Positions 51,436-59,438 of a DNA stretch of 64,000 nucleotides are shown here, piece after piece. Each line of letters begins with the position of its first letter. Positions within the stretch are counted from its first letter, which is position 1. This DNA is from Pleionea sediminis. GTDB lineage: Bacteria; Pseudomonadota; Gammaproteobacteria; Enterobacterales; Kangiellaceae. The stretch covers positions 248,001-312,000 of the forward strand of contig NZ_SUNB01000004.1 of the NCBI RefSeq assembly GCF_007570825.1. The letters are read 5' to 3'. The notes beneath the pieces were generated by a model that was not told the origin of the DNA, did not search any database, and worked only from the letters and a program-made list of their open reading frames with translations. Made by a program: the position numbers and the translations under genes.

Positions 51436-54132
51436 TCAGTCACAACCTTGAGGATAGTATTGCTCTATGATTCTATCGAGAGCATCTCTCGACTGTTGTG
51501 CCGTCGTTGTATTGTAGCTGTTTCGAGCGGTAAAGAACCAACCGCCAGCATAATCCGGACTACCAGGATTATCACTACTTTGTTGCTCAACAAACTTTCG
51601 ATAATGATTTGGCCAAAGTGCCTTGTATACCAGATCGAACTCATTCTTATCGGCAGCAATCATTTCTCGATACGATAAGAGTCTATTACAGACTCTAGTA
51701 TCTTCACCGATAGAGTGATTATTCAACTCTTGCTTAATGATGTTGTAGTTAGTTGGATGCACACCCCAAAAATGCATCAATGGAACAACATTAAAACCAG
51801 CACTTTTACTGAGATAAAATAGCTCGCAATCTTGCGACTGTTTGGGTTGATAACTTTCTTTATCTGGATATCGCGTATCACCAAATGCGGTACAGCGATT
51901 GCTTGCACCATTCTCAACAGCAAAGTGAATGTCCCTATAGTATTGCTTTAAAAACTCCCAGCCACGTTTATCATTTCCGTGACTGTCACCGACCATTCGA
52001 ATCACGTCCATATAACGACCTAAACCTTTCGCTTGATAACGCACTTCATTTTTTGTCGAGTTCGTTATGTCCATGGGTTTGTCATCCCGGAAGTTCTGCC
52101 TAGCCATCCATTCGCGTGCTACATTTTCAACTGATGTCTCATTAGATAAATTCATTGAATAAGGTAAGGATCCATTCAAAGTTTTATCATAAAGTGTATT
52201 AGCAATGTAAACTGAAATGATATTAACAATAGATTCGGTTTCGCCATTAAATGCTTGCTTTATTCTGGCGTGGCCCATTTCGTGATATTCGACGCTAAAG
52301 GATCCTTTTTGATCAATTGGATTCACCAAAAAGTAGTGTTTCATTCCACTGCCTGCATTTTCTGGCTGGTTAGACATAGAAACATCGTAGGTGAAGTTTG
52401 ACTGAGGATAACCAATTCCATAGGCGCCATGTCGAATGCGAGCGTCGACGATTTGATACAGTGCGACGCTATTGAGTTGCTCACACTCACCCACCGGAAT
52501 CTCACAATAGCCAAGCAGTGAAATAACGGCTTTCATTTCTTCGTCCCAGCCCGCCATAATATCGACAATTTCTTGATAGGAATGGCTTTCTGTCCACTTC
52601 GCTGGCAGCGTCATCATATAATATTCTGATTCAAAGTCAGCCCATAAAGCAGGAGATGTTTTCATTTTCTCCCACTCATCTTCTGTTGTTGTATCGTGTG
52701 CGAGGTTTCGATAATAAGGTGCACGAAGCGCGTCCTTTATGGATACGGAAACAGTTCCTAAGTCGATACCATTAGGAACTTTAATGTAAATGCCTCCACC
52801 TACAGGAGAAACTAAGGTTACTCTAGTCGCATCGATTGGGTAGGACTGACTGATTCTGTATTGCCTTTTTAGGTGACGGTGTCGTGATAAATCAATGTCA
52901 TGAGCATTGATCATAACTTCGAAACCGGCGTCAACTAATGCGGACGGCACGGTGATCGTAAACGCTTGTCCAGGAATAGCGTAAAATCCTGTTGGACGTT
53001 TTTTGGCATCTTTATGGAAAGCTATGTTGTAGCCCCACTGTGTTTTACTGGAAGCTTTAATCTCTATCGAACCAGATGAGAGGTGAAATTGCGAAGCTTC
53101 ACTTAAATCAGGAGCGCCGGGGTAAAATTTGTGCGCGCTTAGGGTTAGTCCATCTAAATCATTAATCCATCGCGCTATATTTTCGGGCTTGTATGCGTAA
53201 TCGAAAAGTACTTGTTCGAGTAAGAACACAATTCGTTCGAGGTTTTCAACACTGTCTTCTAATGGGTCAGAAAATAATGTACGACTTCCCTCTATTAAAG
53301 ATGTTTTACCTGACTGTTGAAAAGCAATGATAATATCTTTGATAATATTAAGATCATCATCGTCACTGATAATTCGTTCTGGATGATAACCGTATTCTTG
53401 TACAAAGTTATTTCCTAAATCAAAGTAGCGCCATCGAATCTCTGGATCGTTTACGGGAAATTGTTCCGTTCGAATCGCTGTTATAAATTGAAGGTAATGC
53501 GCAGCGAGTCGAGCGTTCGACATTAGACAGTTCTCATCATCATTACAGTTTAAATGAGCTAATACTTCTGCTAATGCCTCTTTGTTTTCCGACGTATCAA
53601 TCGGAGCCGGACGGAAGAAACCTGATTTTTGCACACCTGATATGGGATCACCAAAGCTAGAATTATTAAATTCAATTTTACCATTGGTCGCATATTTATA
53701 ATTAAACTGGCCATTGGCACCATAAGCGACGTCGACGGTTCCTATAAACTCACAAGATCCTCCCTCAAAAGCACACCATGTAAATCCGCTCGGCCCTATC
53801 GGCTCATTGTCGGTTATATCTTTATAAACTGCTTCGATTGAAGCAGAACCATCTAAGATAGTAACCGTCGTATTATTAGTTGTATCATCAGCGATAGCCA
53901 CATTGCCAGAATTAATCATCCATTGAGCAAATGTTTTTCCTGCTGGCGCTGAGCTAGCTGAAATATCGATGACTGAGCCCTCTCGGTAATTACCACTACC
54001 CTGCCCATTGTAGACGGTTAAATAATACTCTTCAGATTGCTCCCCGTCATCGTCAGAACCATTACAACCCGTCAGTAGTAACGAGATCAGTATTCCAGCA
54101 AAGAGATATTTTGACACTGTTACAATATTCAT
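51436..54132 (-). CDS. M60 (SslE/enhancin-like) mucinase lipoprotein
   Basis: Lipobox L-L-T-G-C23 after the signal peptide, so a lipoprotein. Residues ~35-105 form a Big-2/repeat-like domain (YNGQGSGNYREGSVIDISAS), then a Cys module (GGSCEF, VDVAYGANGQFNYKYA, FGDPISGV) shared with the M6 protease. The M60 domain (~375-740) starts with the carbohydrate-facing TGFYAIPGQAFTITVP strands and has H617-E-M-G-H621 with a further Glu at 631, the HExxHx(8,28)E motif. M60 enzymes such as SslE and AcfD digest mucins. The remaining C-terminal part is helical with LMHFWGVHPT. Third mucin-directed protease in the window. Confidence 0.87.
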   Translation of the reverse strand: MNIVTVSKYLFAGILISLLLTGCNGSDDDGEQSEEYYLTVYNGQGSGNYREGSVIDISASSAPAGKTFAQWMINSGNVAIADDTTNNTTVTILDGSASIEAVYKDITDNEPIGPSGFTWCAFEGGSCEFIGTVDVAYGANGQFNYKYATNGKIEFNNSSFGDPISGVQKSGFFRPAPIDTSENKEALAEVLAHLNCNDDENCLMSNARLAAHYLQFITAIRTEQFPVNDPEIRWRYFDLGNNFVQEYGYHPERIISDDDDLNIIKDIIIAFQQSGKTSLIEGSRTLFSDPLEDSVENLERIVFLLEQVLFDYAYKPENIARWINDLDGLTLSAHKFYPGAPDLSEASQFHLSSGSIEIKASSKTQWGYNIAFHKDAKKRPTGFYAIPGQAFTITVPSALVDAGFEVMINAHDIDLSRHRHLKRQYRISQSYPIDATRVTLVSPVGGGIYIKVPNGIDLGTVSVSIKDALRAPYYRNLAHDTTTEDEWEKMKTSPALWADFESEYYMMTLPAKWTESHSYQEIVDIMAGWDEEMKAVISLLGYCEIPVGECEQLNSVALYQIVDARIRHGAYGIGYPQSNFTYDVSMSNQPENAGSGMKHYFLVNPIDQKGSFSVEYHEMGHARIKQAFNGETESIVNIISVYIANTLYDKTLNGSLPYSMNLSNETSVENVAREWMARQNFRDDKPMDITNSTKNEVRYQAKGLGRYMDVIRMVGDSHGNDKRGWEFLKQYYRDIHFAVENGASNRCTAFGDTRYPDKESYQPKQSQDCELFYLSKSAGFNVVPLMHFWGVHPTNYNIIKQELNNHSIGEDTRVCNRLLSYREMIAADKNEFDLVYKALWPNHYRKFVEQQSSDNPGSPDYAGGWFFTARNSYNTTTAQQSRDALDRIIEQYYPQGCD

Positions 54133-54935
54133 ATTCGCTCACCTTTGAAGGTATCCCTTCTGAAAACCGAGATAAAGAGTGGTGTTTTCTATAAAAATTT
54201 AAACAACTCGATAGTTGTATTTCTTCCTTTAAAGTTCATAGTAGAAATTTCCGTGTCATTTAAATGTTCATAAGTTCTCATTTTGAGCACTAACGTTTGA
54301 GATAACGCTATTCTGAGTGGTAGTTCGCGTAAAAATTGAGAGAAAGATCATGTTTCTAGCAGAAAGTCAGGCCATGCATATTGCTGCCGAAATGAAGAAG
54401 TTAAGGGATGACTGAATATCTGTTCAATTAATTTTGAATAATAGAATGACAATTGACTAAATAGTGATGAACCGCCAATTGATTAACGATTAATCACAAA
54501 ACCATCTTAGAACATCAATAACAATGGGATCAAAGAAATTATGGCGATGAAGCGTTTCATCTTTAATCACGGCGAACATTGATCCTTGTTCGCTATCTCT
54601 GAGAATTACTATCTCCATTAACTCAATTGTTTATCTTTTTTATCCAAGTGTATAACTGTTTGAGCAACTGAACAAGAATATTAGAGAGAAGGCAATAGCT
54701 AATATTTTAACCCAACGCTAAACTATGACTAAGAAATATCTTGCACTTCTCTTCTAAAAATAAAACTTAGACGCAGACAGCCATTAATTGCGATGATACT
54801 AATGTCTTAAATAAAGTTTAAATCAATCGGGCTTGAATAGCCTTATAGAAAATCTCTTATTTACAAAAAAACTAGTGTTTCTTCTGGTTACTCGAATCTA
54901 TTAGTGATGCATTTTTAAATTCCGAATATCTCTAA
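54133..54935. other. 800-base gap with little content
   Basis: AT-rich. Apart from the 42-aa frame at 54490 there is a 21-codon plus-strand frame (54350-54415) behind AGAGAAAG that I do not call. No repeats or strong hairpins. Confidence 0.4.
54490..54618 (-). CDS. Possible small protein, 42 aa
   Basis: Reads MEIVILRDSEQGS then VIKDETLHRHNFFDP and a hydrophobic end (IVIDVLRWFC). The strand-loop pattern is protein-like, but the only ribosome binding hint (GAG) lies too close to the ATG. May be a fragment. Confidence 0.3.
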   Translation of the reverse strand: MEIVILRDSEQGSMFAVIKDETLHRHNFFDPIVIDVLRWFCD

Positions 54936-56438
54936 TTATTTCCTTATGGTCGATTTAATAATAAAACATTGGGAATATAAAAAACCTTCCTTCAATTCGT
55001 AAACACCAACAAAGGGTTTAACTGTTCGACCAGATGAAGACGCTTTCACCAAAACTTGATAATCACCTGGCTTCAGTGCAAATCTAGCAATATTATCCTG
55101 AGCATTACAGCGATCTTCGGAACTTTTACATTCGATACACGGTGGAATTTTCTGCTTGACGGTTTCGGTACCCGTCATCGCGAGAGTCAACGTTGAGTTA
55201 GTGCCATTGATCAATATCACCTTCGCTGGTCCGATCCCGGAGTATCTTTCCCCTCGAATTGGTGAAAGACTTGCCGCACGCTCGCTTTTTGCAATTGCTA
55301 TGTCGACAAGAACTTGATACTTATTGATTTGATCAACGATATAGCCGTTCGATTGATCTGTATTTATATGATCTAAAATCTTCTTTGCGTCTTTATATTT
55401 CTTGTTGGAATAGGCGGTTCTAGCTCGATTTAACATAGCGTTTGAACAGCCTACATAAAGGTTCAAAAGTTGCGACTGAATGTGAGGCAACCAATCGCCA
55501 TCCTTTCCAACTCTTACTTTTTCACTTGAGCCAGCGCCCAATGAAATACGCTCAATACCCGGTTTTTCTTTTAACATAGAACAAAAACTTTGGTGCATTG
55601 ATAGAAAGTCGACTAATAATGAATTTGCTCGTTCGCGCTCTTTTTCACCCACAGATGCAGCAATGGCATATTTAATAAAGTTATGTGCTATAACTGGCAC
55701 GTGTCCATACTGAATATTAAAAATAGATGCGTAAGAATTATCAGGATTGTACTTCTCGAGAATTTCTTGAACGCATAAAACATTTAATACTGACAAATAT
55801 TCTTTGAGGTGAAGCTTAAATGTGGACATACCTTCTTGTATTTCTTTTTCAATAAAACTATTGTTTTGTATGTAATACAAGTCCATACAAAAGTACGGTG
55901 AAGGATTTTCTCCAGTTACTTGCACGAGTAACTTATTGCCAAATTCACTGAGAAACTGAACACCTGCATTAGCAAATAGTTTTATTCTGGCAGTATTCGC
56001 AAATTCTATATCTTTATCGACTTCAGGTAGAGACACGCCATCATAGTCTTCTGGATATTTTAAGTCCAAGATTTCTTCATAAATGAGACGGAGGTTCTTA
56101 ATGATACCGTAAAATTTATCGTGTAAAGAACGATCGTCTTTGAGTGAAACAATTTCTTCACACTCTCTCTTAAGCTGGCGAGTTTTCTGATACGACTGTC
56201 TAATACTATCTGAGGGTAAAATACTTATAATAGAAACTATCATGCCGTAACTACTTTCTATATCCCTTAACTCAGATAGAGCACTCGTACAATCCTTTTT
56301 ATCAACATATTCATAAATATCACGCATATGCCCCTTAAACATAAAGGAAACTATGAAAGCAAAAATGAGAACTAAAACAGCGCAAGCAGCACCAATAAAA
56401 CCATACTTGTGAAATTTCTTATGGCTGGAAGCTCGCAT
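54936..56438 (-). CDS. Membrane-anchored helical protein with C-terminal PPCxxC domain
   Basis: 500 residues: an N-terminal span (FIGAACAVLVLIFAFIVSFMF) then ~370 helical residues with TPR-like pairs and few charges out of place. The C-terminal ~90 residues (GTNSTLTLAMTG, K-I-P-P-C-I-E-C, ALKPGDYQVLVKA, FLYSQCFII) form a small beta domain with a CxxC and two more Cys, a layout I have seen in other gammaproteobacterial proteins but cannot name. Predicted periplasmic. It is separated from the RNA-processing operon upstream by 167 bases and may or may not belong to it. Confidence 0.55.
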   Translation of the reverse strand: MRASSHKKFHKYGFIGAACAVLVLIFAFIVSFMFKGHMRDIYEYVDKKDCTSALSELRDIESSYGMIVSIISILPSDSIRQSYQKTRQLKRECEEIVSLKDDRSLHDKFYGIIKNLRLIYEEILDLKYPEDYDGVSLPEVDKDIEFANTARIKLFANAGVQFLSEFGNKLLVQVTGENPSPYFCMDLYYIQNNSFIEKEIQEGMSTFKLHLKEYLSVLNVLCVQEILEKYNPDNSYASIFNIQYGHVPVIAHNFIKYAIAASVGEKERERANSLLVDFLSMHQSFCSMLKEKPGIERISLGAGSSEKVRVGKDGDWLPHIQSQLLNLYVGCSNAMLNRARTAYSNKKYKDAKKILDHINTDQSNGYIVDQINKYQVLVDIAIAKSERAASLSPIRGERYSGIGPAKVILINGTNSTLTLAMTGTETVKQKIPPCIECKSSEDRCNAQDNIARFALKPGDYQVLVKASSSGRTVKPFVGVYELKEGFLYSQCFIIKSTIRK

Positions 56439-56605
56439 ATGTACGCCCTAAGGATGGACAGCTATCAATTGAATACATATCAATAAATAACTAGAGGTGC
56501 TTTCAATGGGATTCTCTGATTATAGTCAATCATTTCGTAATTCTCATCTGGCCTAGACCTGGCTTTATAAAATCAAACTTTCTCAGTAGGTACCCGATTA
56601 TTGTT

Positions 56606-57214
56606 TTAAGCTCTATTACTACTCTGACCAGTTTTAATAGCTGAACCAATGAGATGAGCAAGTCTAAGTGCTTCTGGTACATGCCCGGTTTCAGTTGTTT
56701 GCTTTAGAATACTCGACGCAATCGACTCGCTAATTCCAACGGGTTGAAAATAAAATGGTGAATGTTCAATAACTTTCCCGGCTGATTGTATTAACTGCCA
56801 TCGTCTTTCTGTATCTGTAAAGTGACCTAAAGCTTGTTTGATTTTTACAAAATTTGGCATGCGACGCATTACAGTAATACAAGGCAAATTGAGTGAACGG
56901 GAGACTTCATTAATGTCAATAATATTGAAGCCACCAAATGCGATACCATCCAGTAATATCGCATCCAGCTGCTCAACAAACTTGCTAGCTTTTAAGGTAT
57001 TGATTATTTGCGGCGTGGCATCATCACCATCTTTAGTGATTTGATTCCACAGCATGCCTTCAAACCGAGTGTTCGAGCAAATAATTCCAGAAATATTAAC
57101 TTGATGATCCAATTGCTTATTAAAAGGAGCATCATCAAACCCAATAACTCGTAATTGCTTCTTTCGTTCTAGTTTCCTAGATATCCTTTCATCAAAGTTA
57201 TTCTTAGCGCTCAT
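56606..57214 (-). CDS. DUF99 (endonuclease V-fold) protein
   Basis: 202 residues with the DUF99/UPF0215 hallmarks: R-V-I-G-F-D27-D28-A-P-F, T-K-D-G-D-D-A-T, LDAILLDGIAFGGFNIIDI, C-I-T-V-M-R-R-M-P, T-D-T-E-R-R-W and the C-terminal P-E-A-L-R-L-A-H-L-I. The fold and the acidic residues are related to endonuclease V (RNase H-like), which nicks DNA or RNA next to inosine. Best known from archaea, so its presence here is notable. The gene overlaps the RNA ligase gene by 11 bases and ends the operon. A nuclease role is inferred from fold. Confidence 0.85.
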   Translation of the reverse strand: MSAKNNFDERISRKLERKKQLRVIGFDDAPFNKQLDHQVNISGIICSNTRFEGMLWNQITKDGDDATPQIINTLKASKFVEQLDAILLDGIAFGGFNIIDINEVSRSLNLPCITVMRRMPNFVKIKQALGHFTDTERRWQLIQSAGKVIEHSPFYFQPVGISESIASSILKQTTETGHVPEALRLAHLIGSAIKTGQSSNRA

Positions 57215-58787
57215 TCACTAAATTCCAAACGGTTTCTTTTCCTGTGTTTTCTTCTAAATACCGACCATCAACTTTGTTTTTTCTCACGTATTTTGCACGA
57301 AAAAGTATTTTATTATTTCGCTCATAGCGGTAAATCAAACCTTCTGCTTCATCGATTGCACCATGTCGCCCAAACTTACCTAACATTGAATCCGCAGTTT
57401 TAACCGAAAGTGGCGCGCCAGCGTGGATGACTGCTGGCAGCGAAAAATGAAACTTGGAAGCTTTGCTTGATACTTCATCAAAGCCATAAGAATGGTTCTT
57501 ACTATCAAAAATATCAAACAACACAAAAGGTTCATGCGGCAGTCGATAACGCGTTCCATGAGCCATAACCATCCATTCACCACAAACTCTTTCGCCCTCA
57601 TTCAGTAGTAGTAGCAACCGTTCCTTATTTTTTACAACCCAGTCCGACCATAAACGTCGTGACTCATTTCGGGATTGACTAGCAAGGTCTCCTTCTTTGC
57701 CTAGAGCAAGAATGTCTCCACCATCTCTTAATGCACATACGCAAGAACCATCGAGTTTTTCCTGAATAATGACACGATCTCCTGATTGCTTAAGCTCATG
57801 GGTTAACATTTTTTCTTGTGCCTGACTAATACACTTCGATGACATACCCAGTCGAGAAGCGGATAAATGAGGAATTGAAAGATAAGCTCTTTTTAATATG
57901 TTCGTTTTTATTGGTCTTTCGTCATTTATTTTAGCGAGAGAAAAAGGTGTATTCTGTTTTATGAGTAATTTCTTTCGAAATTCTATGCATTCTTTGGACG
58001 TAAGCAACTCACCATCGTCAGGTATATTTAATAACTCGATGAAATATTGTTTAACCCAAGAAAGGACTTTATCCAATGGATGAAGCTCGTCAAAAAATAA
58101 GTTTCTGGAATCTTTCTCCCAAAGTTTTCGTGAGTTTCGACTACTTCCAAAATCACCATAGAGTAACCGCTTTACAATCGACAATGGATCGAGCCGGCTT
58201 TCAAAAGCAAGGTGAATCGCATCTATTAAAGCTTTTTTATTAATCGTATTATATCGACAAAGAACATAAAGATCCCAAAGCGTTTTCGACTGCCAAGCAC
58301 CATTAACATGTTCAAAAAGCCCATGAAATTTCCATGCAATAGACGTTTCTAACGGTATCGATAAGTATGTAATATTCTTTCCGCTTTCACAGTCTAGCAA
58401 TTGACCTTTATTGAGGGCCATGCTAACGGGCTCTTCTGCAGAAACATCAATTTGCAACTCACTTACACGCTCTATCCCATGAACAGGCAATACAAAACGC
58501 AACCCTGGAGTTACCGACTCTTGCCATATCGATTCAATCGATAATACCTCAGAGTCCAGGGTTATATTTTTATACTTAACGTTATTTAATGCCGCTGTTA
58601 TATCATGAGAAACTTTCTCTTCATTGAAGTCACCGATAAGCATTAAGTCCAAATCGTTAACTGGACGTTTGAACTTAGACATCCATTGCTGATTAACAAA
58701 ACTACCGCGAACCACATAGTCAGATAATACTTGGTTGGATTGCAACGAATATAAAATCGAAGGAACTATATCGTTTACAGACGTCAT
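57204..58787 (-). CDS. Fused AbiEii-type nucleotidyltransferase and ATP-dependent RNA ligase
   Basis: 527 residues. N-terminal half (~1-270): nucleotidyltransferase with G28-S29 and D45-L-D47, a long middle strand region and the KTLWDLYVLCRY motif typical of AbiEii/AbiGii toxins. C-terminal half (~315-520): RNA ligase with nucleotidyl-lysine motif E-K344-L-D-G, G-E-W-M-V-M (motif III region), F-V-L-F-D-I-F-D, A-E-G-L-I-Y-R-Y (motif IV) and F-R-A-K-Y-V-R-K-N-K-V-D-G (motif V). So it can in principle add nucleotides and seal RNA ends. Start overlaps the upstream stop (ATGA); end overlaps DUF99. This fusion with an EndoV-fold partner suggests RNA repair; target unknown. Confidence 0.85.
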   Translation of the reverse strand: MTSVNDIVPSILYSLQSNQVLSDYVVRGSFVNQQWMSKFKRPVNDLDLMLIGDFNEEKVSHDITAALNNVKYKNITLDSEVLSIESIWQESVTPGLRFVLPVHGIERVSELQIDVSAEEPVSMALNKGQLLDCESGKNITYLSIPLETSIAWKFHGLFEHVNGAWQSKTLWDLYVLCRYNTINKKALIDAIHLAFESRLDPLSIVKRLLYGDFGSSRNSRKLWEKDSRNLFFDELHPLDKVLSWVKQYFIELLNIPDDGELLTSKECIEFRKKLLIKQNTPFSLAKINDERPIKTNILKRAYLSIPHLSASRLGMSSKCISQAQEKMLTHELKQSGDRVIIQEKLDGSCVCALRDGGDILALGKEGDLASQSRNESRRLWSDWVVKNKERLLLLLNEGERVCGEWMVMAHGTRYRLPHEPFVLFDIFDSKNHSYGFDEVSSKASKFHFSLPAVIHAGAPLSVKTADSMLGKFGRHGAIDEAEGLIYRYERNNKILFRAKYVRKNKVDGRYLEENTGKETVWNLVNER

Positions 58788-59434
58788 AAATTATTCATCC
58801 AACCAGCATCCAAAGAAATGTTGGAGTCAAATATATTATATTCCTTGATAACTTTGTCGAATCCTATTTGCTGTTCATTTAAATAGTCGATAAATGCTTG
58901 AAGATGACTTAGCGCGGCAGTACGTCCCTTTTTCATTACTCGAATAGTAGCGAAGCGCAACTGATATTCACTCAGGTTTTTTAATGCATTCTGTGAAACA
59001 TAGGCATGGTAACCATTAAGCTGTTTTGTAATCGTCGCAATATCAGCATTTAACGGGAGTTTTAATCGAACATGAAATTCATAATAACAATCATCAGGTG
59101 CAATTAAGGCATCATCATCTAAAAGAGGCAAACCATGATTATCAAGAGAAGCTTCAATTTTTACTCTTACAACATCGTATTGTTCCGCTACCTTATAAAT
59201 CAAATCATTTATCGACTTGCAGGCGTTATCAGGATTAGAAAACACTTTGGATAACATAGGTTGATGGTCAGAACTTCCTTTATCCAAAACAATAATAAGA
59301 AAACTTGCATTTATTTCTTCACATAACAACTTAAAGCTGTCCAGAGAGTTGTGATCCAGATCGACCGTCATATGAACCTCAAAAGATCCCGGGTATCTTT
59401 GTAGGCGACGATTAATTAATGAATGTTCTTTCAT
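58784..59434 (-). CDS. Two-repeat alpha/beta protein of an RNA-ligase operon
   Basis: 216 residues from MKEHSL; the first codon lies 4 bases past the stop of the regulator gene, a better start than the overlapping TTG upstream. Two similar halves can be seen, each with a strand holding H-x-T/R (F-E-V-H-M-T-V-D and Y-E-F-H-V-R-L-K), a helix, and a second strand (VVRVKIEAS; RFATIRVMKK). The ending D-S-N-I-S-L-D-A-G-W is distinctive. Paired H-x-T/S strands define 2H phosphoesterases, which open 2',3'-cyclic phosphates, but the second motif is H-x-R, so this is only a possibility. It overlaps the ligase gene by four bases. Confidence 0.6.
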   Translation of the reverse strand: MKEHSLINRRLQRYPGSFEVHMTVDLDHNSLDSFKLLCEEINASFLIIVLDKGSSDHQPMLSKVFSNPDNACKSINDLIYKVAEQYDVVRVKIEASLDNHGLPLLDDDALIAPDDCYYEFHVRLKLPLNADIATITKQLNGYHAYVSQNALKNLSEYQLRFATIRVMKKGRTAALSHLQAFIDYLNEQQIGFDKVIKEYNIFDSNISLDAGWMNNL

Positions 59435-59438
59435 TAGA

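Noticed and set aside
54350-54415. 21-codon frame behind AGAGAAAG
   Set aside because: Too short to support without conservation data.
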